A DNA stretch of 64,000 nt from Hyphomicrobiales bacterium (GTDB lineage Bacteria; Pseudomonadota; Alphaproteobacteria; Rhizobiales; Rhizobiaceae). Below, in pieces: positions 34,149-43,011 of this stretch. The stretch covers positions 259,565 through 323,564 of the forward strand of contig UCKU01000008.1 in assembly GCA_900473185.1 (NCBI GenBank), in the 5' to 3' direction. The translations under genes and the position numbers were made by a program. The notes under the pieces were generated by a model. It saw nothing but the letters and a program-made list of their open reading frames with translations, was not told the origin of the DNA and did no database searches. Positions within the stretch are counted from its first letter, which is position 1. Every line of letters starts with the position of its first letter.

Positions 34149-34962
34149 TGAAAATCTCCATTTCGACATGGGAGAGGGCCCGGATAGTGGAAAAGGCATG
34201 GGCTACGATCATCTCGCCGATCATGCCGGAGAGATCGAAGGCCGGCTCCGCCTCGAGCCCCGCCGCGACGGCTGCCGCAAGGCATTCGCCTGAGAGCAGC
34301 GCGCCGAGGAAGGCGGCTCCGCCCGGCGGCAGGTGGCGAACCGTCACCTCGTCGTCGATGCGCGTGATCAAACCTTCCTCGGGCCGGTTCTCGACGCGGC
34401 CGATCGGCCCGGCGCCGCGGTTCATGGCGAAGATGGTCACGGCGGGATAGGCCGATGCGATCAGCCGCGTCGACGGATGCGGCTGGAAGGTTACGGCACC
34501 CAGTTCTTCCGGCGGTACGGCCGCAAGGGCTTCCGGTTTGAGCGCTGGCGCATCGGCGGCGTGATAGGCATCCAGCCAGGCGCGCTCGATGCGTGCTACA
34601 TCCGACAGCCAGGGCATGTCCTGCGCGTGTTCGTAGCGGTCGATGAAATCGGGGAAATCCCGGCCGTATTCGAAGAGCAGCGGCGAGTTGGGCGGTGTTG
34701 CGCGCACATGAAAGCGGGCCATTGCGCGGAAGAAATCCGCCCCGGTGATGCGTTCGACTGCCGGGAAGATCGACGACAATGCGGCAATCAGGCTGACGGT
34801 CACGTTGTTGCGGTAGACATTGTAGCGCTTCTCCGCCCGCTTGCCGCGCGGACCTGTTACCAGGTCAGGGGCCGGCGCATCGGGGGCAAGCAGGGCTGCG
34901 GAAAACTGTCCCGCGAAGTCAGGCGCGGATCGGCGCATGGGCAGGATATCAGCCGAGGGCAT
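34141..34962 (-). CDS. bufC: BufC-type (DUF2063) partner of the MNIO enzyme
   Basis: A 273-residue soluble protein. The DUF2063 N-terminal part is visible as [14 protein letters not shown]...[18 protein letters not shown]...[21 protein letters not shown], followed by [27 protein letters not shown]. Despite its database name (putative DNA-binding), this family is the partner that presents the precursor peptide to the MNIO enzyme in bufferin-type systems. Start at 34962 with GGGAGA 7 nt upstream, overlapping the bufB end by 14 nt. Confidence 0.9.
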   Translation of the reverse strand: MPSADILPMRRSAPDFAGQFSAALLAPDAPAPDLVTGPRGKRAEKRYNVYRNNVTVSLIAALSSIFPAVERITGADFFRAMARFHVRATPPNSPLLFEYGRDFPDFIDRYEHAQDMPWLSDVARIERAWLDAYHAADAPALKPEALAAVPPEELGAVTFQPHPSTRLIASAYPAVTIFAMNRGAGPIGRVENRPEEGLITRIDDEVTVRHLPPGGAAFLGALLSGECLAAAVAAGLEAEPAFDLSGMIGEMIVAHAFSTIRALSHVEMEIFNV

Positions 34963-35875
34963 GGAAGGTCTCCCGGTCGCCGGCGTGCCGATCAAGGATC
35001 GCCTGTGCGGCCAGCGCCTCGGCGCGCAGCACCGGCCAGTCGGGGATCTTGCTGTCCCATTCGATCAGCGTCGGGATCGGTCCACAGCTGTTTATGACGA
35101 TTTCATAGAGCTGCCAGACGGCATCGGCCACCGGCCCGTCATGACTGTCGATCAGGAGCAACTCGCCTTCGTCATCCTCCTGTTCGGCATGGCCGGCGAG
35201 GTGGATCTCGCCGACACCGGACAGCGGAAAATCGCGCAGGTATTCCAGTGCTGAAAAGCCGTGATTGGTGGCGGAGACGAAGACATTGTTGATATCGAGC
35301 AGCAGGCCGCAGCCGGTGCGCCGGGCGATCTCGCGAATGAAATCCGTCTCGCTCATGGAGGATTCCGCAAAGAGCACGTAGGTGGACGGGTTTTCGAGCA
35401 GGATCGGCCGTCCGATGGCGTTCTGCATCTGATCGACGTGATCGCAGACATGGGCAAGCGTTGTGGCCGTATAGGGCAGCGGCAGCAGATCGTTCAGATA
35501 GGTATCGACATGCGTCGACCAGGCGAGATGCTCGGACACCAGCGCCGGCTCGCAGCGGTCGACGAGGGTCTTGAAGCGCTTGAGATGATCCTTGTCGAGC
35601 GGCTGCGGGCCGCCGAGCGACATGCAGACGCCATGCAGTGAAATCGGGTGGTCGCGGCGCACCCTTTCGAGCGCGCGATGCGGCGGGCCGCCGGCGCCCA
35701 TGTAATTTTCGGCATGGACTTCGAAGAAACCCTGTGGGCCTGATACGGCCGAGATCGCCGCGAGATGCTCTGGCTTGAAGCTGGTACCGGCCTGGCCGGC
35801 GAGTGAAAGTGTCGGAAAGCGGAGGGTGCTTTCCGTCTCCATGGGAAGGTTGTTCGTCATGCTGACGTTTGCCAT
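34949..35875 (-). CDS. bufB: BufB-type MNIO (DUF692) multinuclear iron oxidative enzyme
   Basis: A 308-residue TIM-barrel enzyme of the DUF692 family, which uses two or three iron ions and O2 to modify cysteines in precursor peptides. Candidate metal ligands in the known order are His54, Glu56 and Asn57 (HAENYMG), His81 (HGVCMS), Glu115/His116 (SEHLAWS), Glu161/Asn162 (LLENPS), Asp194 and Asn197 (LLLDINN), His205, His225 and His229 (HLAGH), Asp243/His245 (DSHDG) and Glu272. BufA, encoded just upstream, is the likely substrate. Start at 35875 with GGAGG 6 nt upstream. Confidence 0.94.
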   Translation of the reverse strand: MANVSMTNNLPMETESTLRFPTLSLAGQAGTSFKPEHLAAISAVSGPQGFFEVHAENYMGAGGPPHRALERVRRDHPISLHGVCMSLGGPQPLDKDHLKRFKTLVDRCEPALVSEHLAWSTHVDTYLNDLLPLPYTATTLAHVCDHVDQMQNAIGRPILLENPSTYVLFAESSMSETDFIREIARRTGCGLLLDINNVFVSATNHGFSALEYLRDFPLSGVGEIHLAGHAEQEDDEGELLLIDSHDGPVADAVWQLYEIVINSCGPIPTLIEWDSKIPDWPVLRAEALAAQAILDRHAGDRETFHALG

Positions 35876-35917
35876 GTTCGCCTCCGCTTTCCTTGATCTT
35901 CGTCTGCTTCCGACGGC

Positions 35918-36232
35918 TTAGATGTCGCGCGTCAGCGGCTTCAGCGAGCCATGACGGTCGCCCGGAATATCGAGCGAGGCACAGGTACCGCCCTGGACGA
36001 ATTTCCACGAATTGCCCTGGAAATCCTTGACCGAGGTGCCCTGGCATGTAGTGCCCGGACCGGCAGCGCAATCGTTCTGGCCCTTCAGCGCAACGCCGTA
36101 GCACTTCTCCTTGTGAGCTGCGGTTGCAGCAGCGGCCTCAGCCTTGGTCAGCGGGGCGGCACTGGCCATCGTGGCAAGAGCTGACGTGATCGCGCCGGCA
36201 AGAAGGGCGGTGCTGATGGAAGTCTTCAACAT
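35918..36232 (-). CDS. bufA: BufA-type precursor (DUF2282 bufferin)
   Basis: A 104-residue precursor with a Sec signal peptide ([20 protein letters not shown], cleavage near ASA-AP, residues 23-26). The mature part has exactly four cysteines: Cys44 (EKCYGVA), Cys55 (GQNDCAAG), Cys63 (GTTCQGTS) and Cys84 (GGTCASL). These match the conserved DUF2282 pattern KCYGVA...NDC...C-GTS...G-TC. In characterised bufferins, core cysteines are converted to thiooxazoles and the peptide binds copper in the periplasm; the signal peptide then acts as leader as well. Start at 36232 with CGGAGA 7 nt upstream. First gene of the operon. Confidence 0.93.
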   Translation of the reverse strand: MLKTSISTALLAGAITSALATMASAAPLTKAEAAAATAAHKEKCYGVALKGQNDCAAGPGTTCQGTSVKDFQGNSWKFVQGGTCASLDIPGDRHGSLKPLTRDI

Positions 36233-36285
36233 TGGTAGTCTCCGTTGCTTGAAACGCCCCTGTTTCAGCGGGGCACGTCGGGGTA

Positions 36286-36311
36286 TTCGCAACGGGAAAG
36301 CGGGTTGTTAC
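36286..36311 (-). promoter_or_regulatory. bufA: Candidate ECF-dependent promoter of bufA
   Basis: Minus-strand GTAACA (36311-36306), 16-nt spacer, CGAA (36289-36286), about 54 nt upstream of the bufA ATG. It agrees with the SigF-type consensus GTAACC-N16-CGAA known from Caulobacter and with the element upstream of the local sigma gene. Confidence 0.75.
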
Positions 36312-36348
36312 AGACGTGGCGGTAACGAAGGCGTGAGGGGCTTTGTGA

Positions 36349-36786
36349 TCATTCGGCCGGAAGATCGACAGCAACATTGAGCGGCCGGAAATGCCTGGCG
36401 TTTTCGGTGATTACGGTGAGGTCATAGGCGCGTGCGGTGGCCGCGATGATGATATCGCCAAGGCCAGGATTGTGGCCTTTACTCGCGGCCTCATCTTCCA
36501 GTGCCCCGGCGATGCGCGCGACCACGGTATCCATTGGCAGAATACGATCACCGAAACTCTCGGTGACGAAGTCCAGCCATGAGGCGAGGCGCTTTGCCCG
36601 CTCGATCCCGCCGTGACGGTGAAGGCTTCGCATTCCCTTTTCGATCTCCGAGACCGACATGGCGGACAGAAAGAGCGCGTCAGCCTCGCCTTGCTCATGG
36701 AACCATGCCCGCACCGGATCGGAGGGCGGGGTCTTGTCCGGTGCGAACCTGCTGATGATATTCGTATCGAGAAGATACGCGGTCAC
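36349..36786 (-). CDS. vapC: PIN-domain toxin (VapC/FitB-like)
   Basis: A 145-residue PIN-fold ribonuclease. Metal-binding acids are Asp7 (LLDTNIISRF), Glu47 (VSEIEKG) and Asp111 (GLGDIIIAATA). It probably cleaves tRNA or ribosomal sites when freed from its antitoxin. The ATG overlaps the antitoxin stop in an ATGA arrangement, giving coupled translation. Confidence 0.92.
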   Translation of the reverse strand: MTAYLLDTNIISRFAPDKTPPSDPVRAWFHEQGEADALFLSAMSVSEIEKGMRSLHRHGGIERAKRLASWLDFVTESFGDRILPMDTVVARIAGALEDEAASKGHNPGLGDIIIAATARAYDLTVITENARHFRPLNVAVDLPAE

Positions 36787-37034
36787 AGATCAGCATCTCG
36801 CATTTTCGAGGGATTCCGTTCCAGCTCAACGCCGCCGGGAAAGGTGAGCAGGAAATCTCCGAAATTTGGCCTAGGCCTATTCAAAGCTTTCTTTGCTGCC
36901 TCAGCGGCTTCGACCGAGACAAGCACCGCAGCGGGTTTGCCGTGGCGCGTGATCGTCACGAATGCCCCGTTTGCTGCTTCATCGACCAGACCGGCAAACC
37001 CGGACTTGGCATCAGCCACACTTATTGTCGACAT
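36783..37034 (-). CDS. Phd/YefM-family antitoxin
   Basis: An 83-residue antitoxin. The N-terminal DNA-binding fold is seen as STISVADAKSGFAGLVDEAANGAFVTITRHGKPAAVLVS; the C-terminal tail (FPGGVELERNPSKMRDADL) would wrap the toxin. AGGAGG lies 6 nt before the ATG. A perfect palindrome 19 nt upstream of the start is the likely autoregulatory operator. Confidence 0.92.
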   Translation of the reverse strand: MSTISVADAKSGFAGLVDEAANGAFVTITRHGKPAAVLVSVEAAEAAKKALNRPRPNFGDFLLTFPGGVELERNPSKMRDADL

Positions 37035-37052
37035 CGCGGCCTCCTGTTTATA

Positions 37053-37068
37053 TGACCATATGTGGTCA
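37053..37068. promoter_or_regulatory. Toxin-antitoxin operator
   Basis: TGACCA-TATG-TGGTCA, a perfect 6-bp inverted repeat, 19-34 nt upstream of the antitoxin start codon. This is where a Phd-type dimer or the complex would bind to repress the pair. Confidence 0.75.
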
Positions 37069-37141
37069 AAATAGAAGTTGCCGCGAAAGAGATCAAGAGA
37101 TCCAACTGATCCGGTCGGACATTCGGCCGTGCTGCTACACT

Positions 37142-37882
37142 CTACCGATCGCCGGGGCTATCGAACACGAGCAGACCGGGAGCTTCGAGAGGGAGCTGTG
37201 CGACCACGTCCCCCGCGGGGTTCAACACCGCCGTCGGGCCCCAGGAAATGCGTTCCTCGCGTTCCCCCGTCACGTCGGCGGAGATGAGCCACAGACCGGT
37301 TTCTCGGCAGCGCTCGCCTTTGGCGGCGTTATGCACGTGCCTGAATTTCTCCGCATTGGCGGGCGGCATCATGTTGTTGGCGCAGCATACGAGGAGGGAT
37401 GCGCCCGTGAGTGCGACCTTGCGGGCGGCCTCGGGGAAGCCGGTGTCGTAGCAGATGTTGATGCCGAAGCGCAGGCCATCGACCGTGAAGACGGGCGTCT
37501 CGGTGCCCGGCTGGAAGAAGCTTTCTCCCTTGAGCAGATGCGCCTTGCGATATCGGCCGATCAGCTTGCCTTTTTCGATGACGACGGCGGTGTTGAACAG
37601 CGCTTCGCCTTCAGCCTCGATCATGCCCATGACGATCATGGGGTCGGCATCGGCGAGCCGGCTCATGACGGCGGCAAATGCCGGGGATCCGAGATCCATG
37701 GCGGCGCGTCGTGCCGTTTCGGGCTCCGTCAGATAGCCCTGCAGAAAACCTTCGGGAAAGATGAGGAGGCGGACGCCTTCTGCTTCGGCCTGACGGATCA
37801 TATCGAGCGCGCATGTCAGCGCGGCCTCGACATTTTCGCGATATTCCAAGGTTTGGGCGGCGGCGATGCGGACGGTTTTCAT
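37142..37882 (-). CDS. Carbon-nitrogen hydrolase (nitrilase superfamily)
   Basis: A 246-residue amidase/nitrilase-fold enzyme. The catalytic triad is Glu44 (IFPEGF), Lys113 (RYRKAHLL) and Cys144 (NICYDTGFPE). Length and motif variants fit stand-alone aliphatic amidases or omega-amidase-like enzymes rather than true nitrilases (no CWE motif; here CYD). Substrate unknown. It is divergent from the LysR gene at 38080, a likely regulator. Confidence 0.88.
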   Translation of the reverse strand: MKTVRIAAAQTLEYRENVEAALTCALDMIRQAEAEGVRLLIFPEGFLQGYLTEPETARRAAMDLGSPAFAAVMSRLADADPMIVMGMIEAEGEALFNTAVVIEKGKLIGRYRKAHLLKGESFFQPGTETPVFTVDGLRFGINICYDTGFPEAARKVALTGASLLVCCANNMMPPANAEKFRHVHNAAKGERCRETGLWLISADVTGEREERISWGPTAVLNPAGDVVAQLPLEAPGLLVFDSPGDR

Positions 37883-38079
37883 TCAGGGTTCCGGTTGCTC
37901 TCGCAATTATCCGTATCCGAGCAGACGAACATCCGTCCACTACGATCGCCACTTCCCATGCAGAGGCCGAGGAGATCGTTTCCGCGGCGTCGAGCGAAGC
38001 GGATGGCCTGATCGATGGAAAGGAACCTATCTATCGGTCGGAGTTTCGAAGGTTTAAGATTTTCCGCGGAGAAGGCGGG

Positions 38080-39000
38080 ATGAAGGCTGCGGGGATGGAT
38101 CGGCTGGATGCCATGCGCGTGTTGCTTGCCGTTGTCGATGCCGGCAGCCTGTCGGCGGGGAGCAAGCGGCTGAATGCGCCGCTGCCGAGCGTCAGCCGCA
38201 AGGTGGCCGAGCTGGAGCGGCTGCTCGGCGCCAATCTCATCATCCGTACAAGCCGGAACCTGCAGCTCACCGATGCCGGGCGCGACTATGTGGAAGCAGC
38301 GCGCAAGATCATTGCAGAACTGGAGGAGGCGGAGCGCCGGGCGTCCGGCGAATATCAGCAGCCGCGGGGCGTGCTGACGATCACCATGCCGGTGGAATTC
38401 GGCAATCGCTATGTGCTGCCGATCGCGCTTGGTTTTCTGGCTGAGCATCCGGAGGTTTCGCTGAATCTCCTGTCGCTTGATCGCACAGTTCATCTCGTCA
38501 GCGAGCAGGTGGATGTCGCCATCAGGCTGGGGGCGCTGGCGGATAGCTCCCTCTATGCCGTCAAGGTTGCCGAATTTCGGGTTCTGACCTGCGCGAGCCC
38601 GGATTATCTCAGGCGTTGCGGATGTCCGCAGCATCCGGACGAGCTGCCCGGTCATGACGGGATCATCTTCAATAGCAGGACCTTCTTCTGGACCTTCGAT
38701 ATCGATGGCCGGCCGGTGGAGGTCGTGCCGCGCCATCGTATCGAGGTCAATACGGCGGCGAACTGCGTTGCCGCCGCTGTCGGTGGAGCCGGTATTGCCA
38801 GGCTTTTCGACTACCAGGTTCCCGGCGAACTTGCCTCGGGGGCTCTGGTGCCGATCCTTGATGATTACGCCGGGGCGCCGCAGCCGATCCATATCGTCTA
38901 CTCGCGCCAGGGCTTTCTGGCGCTCAAGGTGCGCTCCTTCATCGACTGGACGCTGCCGCGGCTGCGGGAGGCCTGCCGGACCTATGGCTCAATCCAGTAG
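38080..39000 (+). CDS. LysR-family transcriptional regulator
   Basis: A 306-residue LTTR of the DmlR/AaeR-like branch; HTH within residues about 10-60 (LDAMRVLLAVVDAGSLSAGSKRLNAPLPSVSR region), effector domain from about 95. Start at 38080 is preceded by GGAGAAGG; ATG 38095 is an alternative. Its last 12 nt overlap the end of the convergent hydrolase gene. Likely targets are the nitrilase-like gene upstream or the hydrolase downstream. Confidence 0.9.
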   Translation: MKAAGMDRLDAMRVLLAVVDAGSLSAGSKRLNAPLPSVSRKVAELERLLGANLIIRTSRNLQLTDAGRDYVEAARKIIAELEEAERRASGEYQQPRGVLTITMPVEFGNRYVLPIALGFLAEHPEVSLNLLSLDRTVHLVSEQVDVAIRLGALADSSLYAVKVAEFRVLTCASPDYLRRCGCPQHPDELPGHDGIIFNSRTFFWTFDIDGRPVEVVPRHRIEVNTAANCVAAAVGGAGIARLFDYQVPGELASGALVPILDDYAGAPQPIHIVYSRQGFLALKVRSFIDWTLPRLREACRTYGSIQ

Positions 39001-39939
39001 GGCGCGGATTTCGGCGACAACCCGCTCCGGTGCCTGCAGGTGCGGATAGTGGCCGATACCGGGCAGGATATCGAGTGGTGCGCCGGTCCTCTCTGCAAAT
39101 TCCGCGCCCATACGGCTGTCGATATAGATATCCTTTTCGCCCCAGATCACCTTTACCGGTGTTTTGAGCCTTCCGAGGTTTGCTTCAAGCAGATCCTGAT
39201 CGCGGGTGAAGGCCGCATAATAATAGTAGAAGGCATCGGCGGAGGTGAGGGCGCCGTGGCTCCAGCCTTGGACCATGTCTTCCTTCACGCCGGCGGCGAG
39301 ATCGAACTGCCTGTCGTTAGGCAGGCCACGCCGGTAGACGTTCTCGAGGATTTCGTCGCTCGTCTGGTTCATGGCGGCGCGGGTCCTGGAAGCCGCCGGC
39401 TCGGCTTTCAGGTTCTGAAGGCGCTCATGCATATAGGCCGGCCGGTTGAAGGGGGCGAAGTCGCCGACGATGATGCGTTTTGCGATATCGGGTTCGTCGA
39501 GCGCCAGGAGCAGGGCAGGTAGGGCTCCGATATCGGTGGCATAGATCGTCAGTTTCGATCGGTCGATGCCGGCTTTGTCGATATAGGCCTTCAGCACGCC
39601 GGCATAATCACGCGGCGAGTAAGAGAAGTTTTCGGCTGCGGGCCGAGATGACAGGCCGTATCCCGGCCAGTCGAAGGCGTGCACTTCGAATTCGTCGCCG
39701 AGCGCGGCTGCAATGTCGCGCCAGACGAGTAAGGTTTCGGGGAAGCCATGCAGGAAAAGCACGGTGCCTTTCGGCGCCGGATTGTGCACCACGAGCCGCC
39801 GCAGGGTGATCTCCCCGCTGATGGCAATGGTGCCGATTTCGGGCTTTGCGGCTTCGGTCTTGCCGGCGCTTACGGGGGTGAGTGTGGCGCCCGTGATTGC
39901 AGCGGCTACGAGCAATGGTCCAAGTGATGATGTCAGCAT
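38989..39939 (-). CDS. Exported alpha/beta hydrolase (haloalkane dehalogenase/epoxide hydrolase-like)
   Basis: A 316-residue hydrolase with a signal peptide (MLTSSLGPLLVAAAITGATLTPVSA). HGFPET supplies the oxyanion hole; the nucleophile region is IYATDIGALPALLLAL, where Asp in TDIG sits at the elbow as in epoxide hydrolases and dehalogenases; the His is in GIGHYPHLQAPE. Export to the periplasm suggests action on an external compound. AAGGA lies 7 nt before the ATG at 39939. Confidence 0.86.
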   Translation of the reverse strand: MLTSSLGPLLVAAAITGATLTPVSAGKTEAAKPEIGTIAISGEITLRRLVVHNPAPKGTVLFLHGFPETLLVWRDIAAALGDEFEVHAFDWPGYGLSSRPAAENFSYSPRDYAGVLKAYIDKAGIDRSKLTIYATDIGALPALLLALDEPDIAKRIIVGDFAPFNRPAYMHERLQNLKAEPAASRTRAAMNQTSDEILENVYRRGLPNDRQFDLAAGVKEDMVQGWSHGALTSADAFYYYYAAFTRDQDLLEANLGRLKTPVKVIWGEKDIYIDSRMGAEFAERTGAPLDILPGIGHYPHLQAPERVVAEIRALLD

Positions 39940-40171
39940 ATCCGTTGTCCTTCCTCTCCGGCGGCCATGCTCGCTCAAAAGCCTCATGGCCGCGATCGGG
40001 GTGAATTCTCGTTGACAAGGATCGTGCATCGCGCCTGCCGTCGGTAGACCGCGGCCATGAGAGTCTGCCTCTCATTTTCCTCCAGTACCGGGCGACCGGC
40101 CCGCGCCGTACATCATCGCCATCAGCGACGCCGGGGGATCGCCCCGCGTCCCCAAGAAAGGATGATGAGAC

Positions 40172-40612
40172 ATGAATGATATGACCGTAAATCTGACAAT
40201 CGCTCAGCCCGAACGGGTGCGCGGTCTGCCGGGTCACTCGACTGTTGGCACCGACAATCTCGAGGCTGCAGGGGAATTCTACGACAAGCTCATGGCCGTC
40301 TTCGGCATCGGCCGTTTTCTGGTCCAGCCGGGCCGGGCCGTCTATTACGGCGAGCGCACGCTGGAATTCGGCGTGGTGAAGCCCTTCGACGGCAGGCCGG
40401 CACGTGCCGGCAATGGCAGCATGGTGGCCTTCGAGGCGCGCTCCCGCGCAAAGGTGCGCGAGGCTCATGCAACGGCGCTGCAGGCCGGCGGAACGGATGA
40501 GGGAGCGCCAGGCCCGCGCGGGGAGAATGGCGAAGGGCCTTACTGCGCCTATTTCCGCGACCCCGAAGGCAACAAGTTCCTGGTCTACCGCGCCGGGCCG
40601 GACGAAGCCTGA
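40172..40612 (+). CDS. VOC-superfamily protein
   Basis: A 146-residue glyoxalase-fold protein: GHSTVGTDNLEAAGEFYDKLMAVFGIGRF in the first module, GNGSMVAFEARSRAKVREAHATALQAGG in the second, ending YFRDPEGNKFLVYR. The usual metal ligands are partly present (His in GHS, no clear Glu at the end), so it may bind rather than transform. Good AAGGATGATG site before ATG. Followed, after 83 nt, by the epoxide hydrolase gene. Confidence 0.85.
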   Translation: MNDMTVNLTIAQPERVRGLPGHSTVGTDNLEAAGEFYDKLMAVFGIGRFLVQPGRAVYYGERTLEFGVVKPFDGRPARAGNGSMVAFEARSRAKVREAHATALQAGGTDEGAPGPRGENGEGPYCAYFRDPEGNKFLVYRAGPDEA

Positions 40613-40695
40613 GATCGCTTCCGGCGCATTTCAGGCGCATGATGTCGGGCGTCTGAAATGCGGCTGCGAACCTTCCGATGGAATGGAGGCAAGTC

Positions 40696-42009
40696 ATGGA
40701 ATCAGGGCAATCAATCGCAAGGCTAAGGGTGTCACGGCGTTCGCTGTTGTTTGCGGGCGCGGCGGCCGGGCTGACGGCGATGGTTTCGTCGCCTGCGGGC
40801 GCGGCCGATCCCGTCGAGGCAGAGGCGCTCGCTGGCGAAATCCGGCCGTTCCGGGCCGATATTCCCGAGGCCGCGCTTGCCGATCTCCGACGTCGGCTTG
40901 CCGCCACCCGCTGGCCGGATGGCGAGACCGTGCGCGACCGTTCGCAGGGGGTGCGGGCGGAGAGGCTGAGGGCGCTGGTGGATGAGTGGCAGTCTTCCTA
41001 CGACTGGCGCAAAGCCGAGGCGAAGCTTAACGGTTTTCCGCAATTCGTGACCGAGATCGACGGCATCGATATCCATTTCATCCATGTCCGCTCCCGCCAC
41101 GAGAATGCCCTGCCGCTGATCATGACGCATGGCTGGCCGGGATCGGTCTTCGAGCTGCTCAACGTGATCGGCCCGCTGACCGACCCGACCGCGCATGGCG
41201 GCACGGCTGACGATGCCTTCCATCTGGTGATCCCCTCGATCCCCGGCTTCGGCTTTTCCGGCAAGCCCAAGGAAACGGGCTGGAACCCGCAGCGTATTGC
41301 GGCCGCCTGGGACATGCTGATGAAAGGGCTCGGTTATACCAGCTATGTTTCGCAGGGCGGCGACTGGGGCGCGATCATCAGCGATGCGCTGGGGCGCCAG
41401 GCGCCGGAGGGGCTGCTCGGCATTCACGTCAACAGGGTCGAGCGCGCGACCACCTTTCCGCCGGATGCGGCGCAGGCGCTGATGAGCGGGGCGGCCGCGC
41501 CCGACAGTTTGTCACCGGAGGAGAAGGTAATCTTCATGGAAGCCCGGGATTTCCTCGCCAATGGCTTTGGCTACGCGGCGATCATGGGAACCCGGCCGGA
41601 AACGATCGGCTACGGGCTTGCCGATTCTCCCGTGGGGCTTGCGGCCTGGCTCTATGACAAGATCGCCGACTGGGTGTTTACCCCGGGAGATCCTGAACAG
41701 GCGCTCGGCAGCCAGGCCATTCTCGACAATATCACGCTCTACTGGCTGACCAACACCGGGCCTTCGAGCGGGCGCATCTATTGGGAGAATGTGGCGGCCA
41801 GCGCAAAGCTGGAGCCGGTCAAGGTTCCGGTCGCGGTCACGGTCTTTCCCGGCGAGGTTTACCGCCCGCCGCGGCACTGGCTCGGCAGAGCCTATCCGCA
41901 GTTGATCTATTACAATGTGGCTGCAAAAGGCGGACATTTCGCAGCTTGGGAGGAGCCGGAACTCTTCGCCCAGGAGGTCCGAGCCGGATTCAGGACATTG
42001 CGCTCATAG
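40696..42009 (+). CDS. Tat-exported epoxide hydrolase (EHN family)
   Basis: A 437-residue hydrolase. The N-terminus has a twin-arginine signal (VSRRSLLFAGAAAGL). The EHN domain (FRADIPEAALADLRRRLAATRWPD ... YDWRKAEAKLNGFPQFV) is followed by the alpha/beta-hydrolase core: oxyanion HGWPGS, nucleophile Asp in SQGGDWGAI, and catalytic His in KGGHFAAWEEPEL. These enzymes open epoxides, as in plant-type or juvenile-hormone epoxide hydrolases. Tat export implies a folded protein in the periplasm. Start at 40696 after GGAGG. Confidence 0.92.
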   Translation: MESGQSIARLRVSRRSLLFAGAAAGLTAMVSSPAGAADPVEAEALAGEIRPFRADIPEAALADLRRRLAATRWPDGETVRDRSQGVRAERLRALVDEWQSSYDWRKAEAKLNGFPQFVTEIDGIDIHFIHVRSRHENALPLIMTHGWPGSVFELLNVIGPLTDPTAHGGTADDAFHLVIPSIPGFGFSGKPKETGWNPQRIAAAWDMLMKGLGYTSYVSQGGDWGAIISDALGRQAPEGLLGIHVNRVERATTFPPDAAQALMSGAAAPDSLSPEEKVIFMEARDFLANGFGYAAIMGTRPETIGYGLADSPVGLAAWLYDKIADWVFTPGDPEQALGSQAILDNITLYWLTNTGPSSGRIYWENVAASAKLEPVKVPVAVTVFPGEVYRPPRHWLGRAYPQLIYYNVAAKGGHFAAWEEPELFAQEVRAGFRTLRS

Positions 42010-42093
42010 GCAGATCGCATTTCCGCGAGCGTGTGGGAACATCGAGCTTTTTCGCCCGTTTGCGAAGAGGAAAGACCTGGAGGAGGAATTCCA

Positions 42094-42870
42094 ATGAGTA
42101 ATCTCCATAATGACAGCGGCCCCGAATTCTCAGGCGGCGGGGGCCGCAGTACGCTGACCGCTTTCTTCGACAGCCGCGATGACGCCGACAGGGCGATCGA
42201 CCGGCTGAAGAACCTGGGTATTACCGGTGTCAGAATGATGCGGGGATATGAAGCGGATGGCGACAAGGCCGGCGTTGCCGGCGACGACCGCAGCGGTTTC
42301 TGGTCGAAGCTGGAGGACTGGCTGTTTCCGGATGAAGACCGGTCGGTCTATGCCGAAGGCCTGCGCCGGGGCGGCTTTCTGATCTCCGTCGAGGTCGATG
42401 ATGCCACCTACGGTATCGCATACGACATTCTCGATGACGAAGGCTCCATCGACATGGACGAACGTGCGGACCTCTGGCGCGCAGAGGGCTGGAATATCAG
42501 CAAGTCGAACGAGGCTCTTGCAGCATCGAAATATGATGCAAGCCAGGCTCGTGAAGCTGATGATGCAGAGCGTGCCCGGCAGGCAAGTGCTGTGCAGGAT
42601 GACGTCTTTGCAGCCGGTGCGGCCGGTATGGCCGGCCCGGCCACACCGATCGGACGTCATACCCGCCGGCTCGATCCGAATTCCCCGCGCGTCCGCGCCT
42701 ATGATCTCGATGCGGAGCCGCTGCTCGATCCGGAACTGCGTGACGATATCCTGCCGACCGGGCACCACCGCACGGTGGACGAATCCAACGAAGATGCCGA
42801 GCGCGAGCTTCGCCAGGCTCAGGACATGGACGGGATGCGGCAGGAGCAGACGCTGCCACGCGGTCGATAA
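42094..42870 (+). CDS. General-stress-17M-like protein
   Basis: A 258-residue soluble acidic protein. The first 100 residues contain the YflT-like ferredoxin-type fold (STLTAFFDSRDDADRAIDRLKNLGITGVRMM). The C-terminal half is low-complexity, rich in Asp, Arg and Ala. GGAGGAGGA before the ATG suggests strong translation. Similar proteins in rhizobia are stress-induced; the molecular role is unknown. Confidence 0.75.
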   Translation: MSNLHNDSGPEFSGGGGRSTLTAFFDSRDDADRAIDRLKNLGITGVRMMRGYEADGDKAGVAGDDRSGFWSKLEDWLFPDEDRSVYAEGLRRGGFLISVEVDDATYGIAYDILDDEGSIDMDERADLWRAEGWNISKSNEALAASKYDASQAREADDAERARQASAVQDDVFAAGAAGMAGPATPIGRHTRRLDPNSPRVRAYDLDAEPLLDPELRDDILPTGHHRTVDESNEDAERELRQAQDMDGMRQEQTLPRGR

Positions 42871-42883
42871 TAGTCTGAAACAT

Positions 42884-42909
42884 GGGCGTGCCGGATTTCC
42901 GGCGCGCCC
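42884..42909 (+). terminator. Terminator-like hairpin after the stress gene
   Basis: GGGCGTGCCGG-ATTT-CCGGCGCGCCC, an 11-bp stem with one mismatch, 14 nt after the stop codon. The T-run is weak. Confidence 0.5.
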
Positions 42910-42961
42910 TTACAGTGGCGGAAGGAAAACGGAATCATCTCCGCCGTTTTAAGGTTTTTGT

Positions 42962-43011
42962 TCAAGCATCGGATTATCCGAAAACCGCTTCCGGCTTTTG
43001 CGCGACATGCT
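42962..43011. repeat. Rhizobial short palindromic repeat
   Basis: AAGCATCGGATTATCCGAAA ... GCGCGACATGCTT with outer arms AAGCAT/ATGCTT. Variants of this sequence recur between rhizobial genes. It lies just beyond the stop of the convergent ATPase gene. Confidence 0.5.
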
